Of a stretch of 64,000 nucleotides of DNA, positions 63,601 through 64,000 are shown one piece after another. The notes below the pieces were generated by a model. It was not told the origin of the DNA. It saw only the letters and a list, made by a program, of their open reading frames with translations, and ran no database searches. Origin of the DNA: Bacteroidales bacterium. GTDB taxonomy: Bacteria > Bacteroidota > Bacteroidia > Bacteroidales > UBA932. The translations under genes were made by a program, and so were the position numbers. Within the stretch, counting starts at the first letter, position 1; every line of letters starts with the position of its first letter. Location of the stretch: contig JAFZDJ010000003.1 of assembly GCA_017561265.1 (NCBI GenBank), positions 163,953 to 227,952 on the forward strand, given 5' to 3'.

Positions 63601-64000
63601 TCCTTGCCGTAAGCCTGGAGAGCTGCGATCTGAGCCTTAAGAGCTTCGTCAGCCTGGAGGAGCTCAGCGATCTTACCGTCGAGAATAGCGTCCTTGCCTG
63701 CGAGCTCGGCGATCTTTGTGTTGATCACTGCGAGAGCAGCCTCAACGTCCTTAGCCATTGCGTCAACCTCAGCTTTGTCAGCCTTCTCAGCGATAGCTGT
63801 CTCAAGAGCAGTCTTGAGAGCCTCTACCTGAGCCTTAGCATCAGCGATTGCGTCAGCTGTTGCCTGAGCGGCAGCAGCCTTAGCGTCGTTTGCAGCAGCC
63901 TTTGCATCGTCAGCTGCCTTCTGAGCAGTAGCGAGAGCTGTCTCGAGGGCAGCGATCTCGTTCTCGAGTGCCTTGATAGCAGCAGCCTGCTCTGTAGTCT
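60681..64000 (-). CDS. Very large alanine-rich coiled-coil surface protein, 3' part
   Basis: The frame is open to the window edge, giving at least 1105 residues; the true start and signal peptide lie beyond base 64000. The first 250 visible residues are alanine- and glutamate-rich with heptad patterns (AADDAKAAANDAKAAAAQA, INTKIAELAGKDAILDGKIA), a long coiled coil. The rest is beta-rich, with many V/T/A strands and one cysteine only (about 14 residues before the end), like bacterial surface or S-layer proteins. Codons are narrowly biased as in ribosomal genes, and a strong terminator follows. I do not recognise a family with certainty; coiled-coil N-termini like this occur in Bacteroidales surface proteins. 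Confidence 0.75.
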   Translation of the reverse strand, partial: TTEQAAAIKALENEIAALETALATAQKAADDAKAAANDAKAAAAQATADAIADAKAQVEALKTALETAIAEKADKAEVDAMAKDVEAALAVINTKIAELAGKDAILDGKIAELLQADEALKAQIAALQAYGKDSSDSLVVELSALQNELDQLWQTIGSETGLQALVGTQAGLIEDLQAELQGLSESIFGEGAESLYTLVGQNAGMIQELLDKMDKVNADIEAINEALSVYNALLEEYGKQIQAVVYVPENTLGTTVASSYVLGQYKSDVLVKLTYEVTPNELAAEVTTDKVYFNAVPVTKAEAAEVIAAEVVDTDANTGRVVVYARVKPANKATYKALTEGQKNVQLSLNIADHKLVSLPGEDDKTVDAGTVVAADYVPVISEAENLNQNVLDLVKFYNTKKNEWVLASETNTVSVPYTEPAAQSLFNIYDVRVDVEGQAMTPAEASAFIGTAINVTYATADFSYTDKNGNGLAYPAQKDFIPFATVKNGLASTAQVVAPAKVQLNQTVGYKAATTVSTLKVNNTPATSNVALTGELVIDYAKAAITFATYDAGKWSYNTPERAQEWIAVERAVTSPVDITKLTYMGAPVLGQDIELTAYAKTKDAQGKDTKVEGYANVKVLSSKAAQVTYVNVPFLTHDALYEARFQLIDPATNVAYDVAFDITLGAKPTDKKIDLGTFTANAALTHSVEIPVGEAAAKILATDATFFADFVLDYQKMYYDPVYVATEFAMSSAIKSQPAGAALTLAYNAQTKKEASYITVDPQAKFDATYALEHTYNFFGVNYTFTAKVNFQKPNYSIAPNPVLVKNGVVTLDGTVTIPELNSKKLGLTEGKAYDLNVVKLSQYIVVSDAVKAEVEAGELAIVYMFTDTYDDDRNPMSPAVPVPGVSIDGEVIDVVGEVIVNGEALVSWDGANRKNALNFVVALVHATATDAKGQNVVFNTVPVQTVVPELVKLEAPASKVVTVAYKNGAEATTANIVGALVVKDVKTGKEIYNKYAADLTEIWEGYSRAKTTDAFASTGVNVFDVYNQTIAVDKKNVKAYLETSNYALTAADYSVDATTGTVTLLMDNGNLTENVIVEVPVILTHDYCGTPHTAVAKVKFTK

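Overview
The window looks like a chromosomal piece of a Bacteroidales bacterium (phylum Bacteroidota). The genes that support this are the mraZ-to-ftsZ cluster without ddl or murF, a DUF4837 lipoprotein, a Wzi-family protein, a bifunctional FtcD, and a long-form urocanate hydratase. Promoters also fit: many gene starts are preceded by the Bacteroidota -7 box TAnnTTTG, several with a TTG/TTTG -33 element 19-20 nt upstream. Shine-Dalgarno sequences are mostly absent. The genus cannot be fixed from the sequence alone.

Layout. 1-1150: end of uridine kinase and a TonB-like protein. 1159-7460 (minus): ridA, an unknown envelope protein, acyl-CoA ligase, dCMP deaminase, S41 protease. 7593-8426 (minus): yceD, rpmF, tRNA-Arg(CCT). 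8478-11771: divergent typA and guaA; this GuaA has a shortened glutaminase domain without its nucleophile. 11825-19730: divergent operons, ruvX-def-phosphohexomutase-M23/LysM (minus) and M23-dxr-rseP-DUF4837 lipoprotein (plus). 19800-26711: tRNA-Glu/rpsT, groSL, a DUF819 transporter, a SpoU methyltransferase, glyA, and an M23 lipoprotein with an HLD variant motif. 26755-42288: division and wall (dcw) cluster mraZ-rsmH-ftsL-ftsI-murE-mraY-murD-ftsW-murG-murC-ftsQ-ftsA-ftsZ, preceded by a phased TGGAA/TGGGA repeat array that looks like an MraZ operator. 42324-46741: gltX, rpiB, truB, MATE exporter. 46738-50416: YgjP-like metalloprotease, rpsO, pnp. 50441-51485: a REP-associated tyrosine transposase (RAYT) gene flanked by two inverted copies of a 36-nt palindrome. 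51756-60523: histidine degradation (ftcD, hutU, hutH, hutI), interrupted by a broken Stealth-type capsule phosphotransferase gene and a Wzi-family gene. 60681-64000 (minus): most of a very large, alanine-rich, coiled-coil, probably surface-exposed protein with codon use typical of high expression.

How the parts work together. The dcw cluster supplies lipid II synthesis and the divisome, and three M23-family proteins lie nearby. The hut genes take histidine to urocanate, imidazolonepropionate and formiminoglutamate; FtcD then passes the formimino group to tetrahydrofolate, which joins the one-carbon pool used by GlyA.

The most unusual content is repetitive DNA. Four copies of one REP-like palindrome lie within about 8 kb of the RAYT gene, and two of them provide the stop codon of the preceding gene (truB and the RAYT itself). 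A different palindromic element is inserted in frame inside truB, and a third, MITE-like inverted repeat sits between hutH and hutI.
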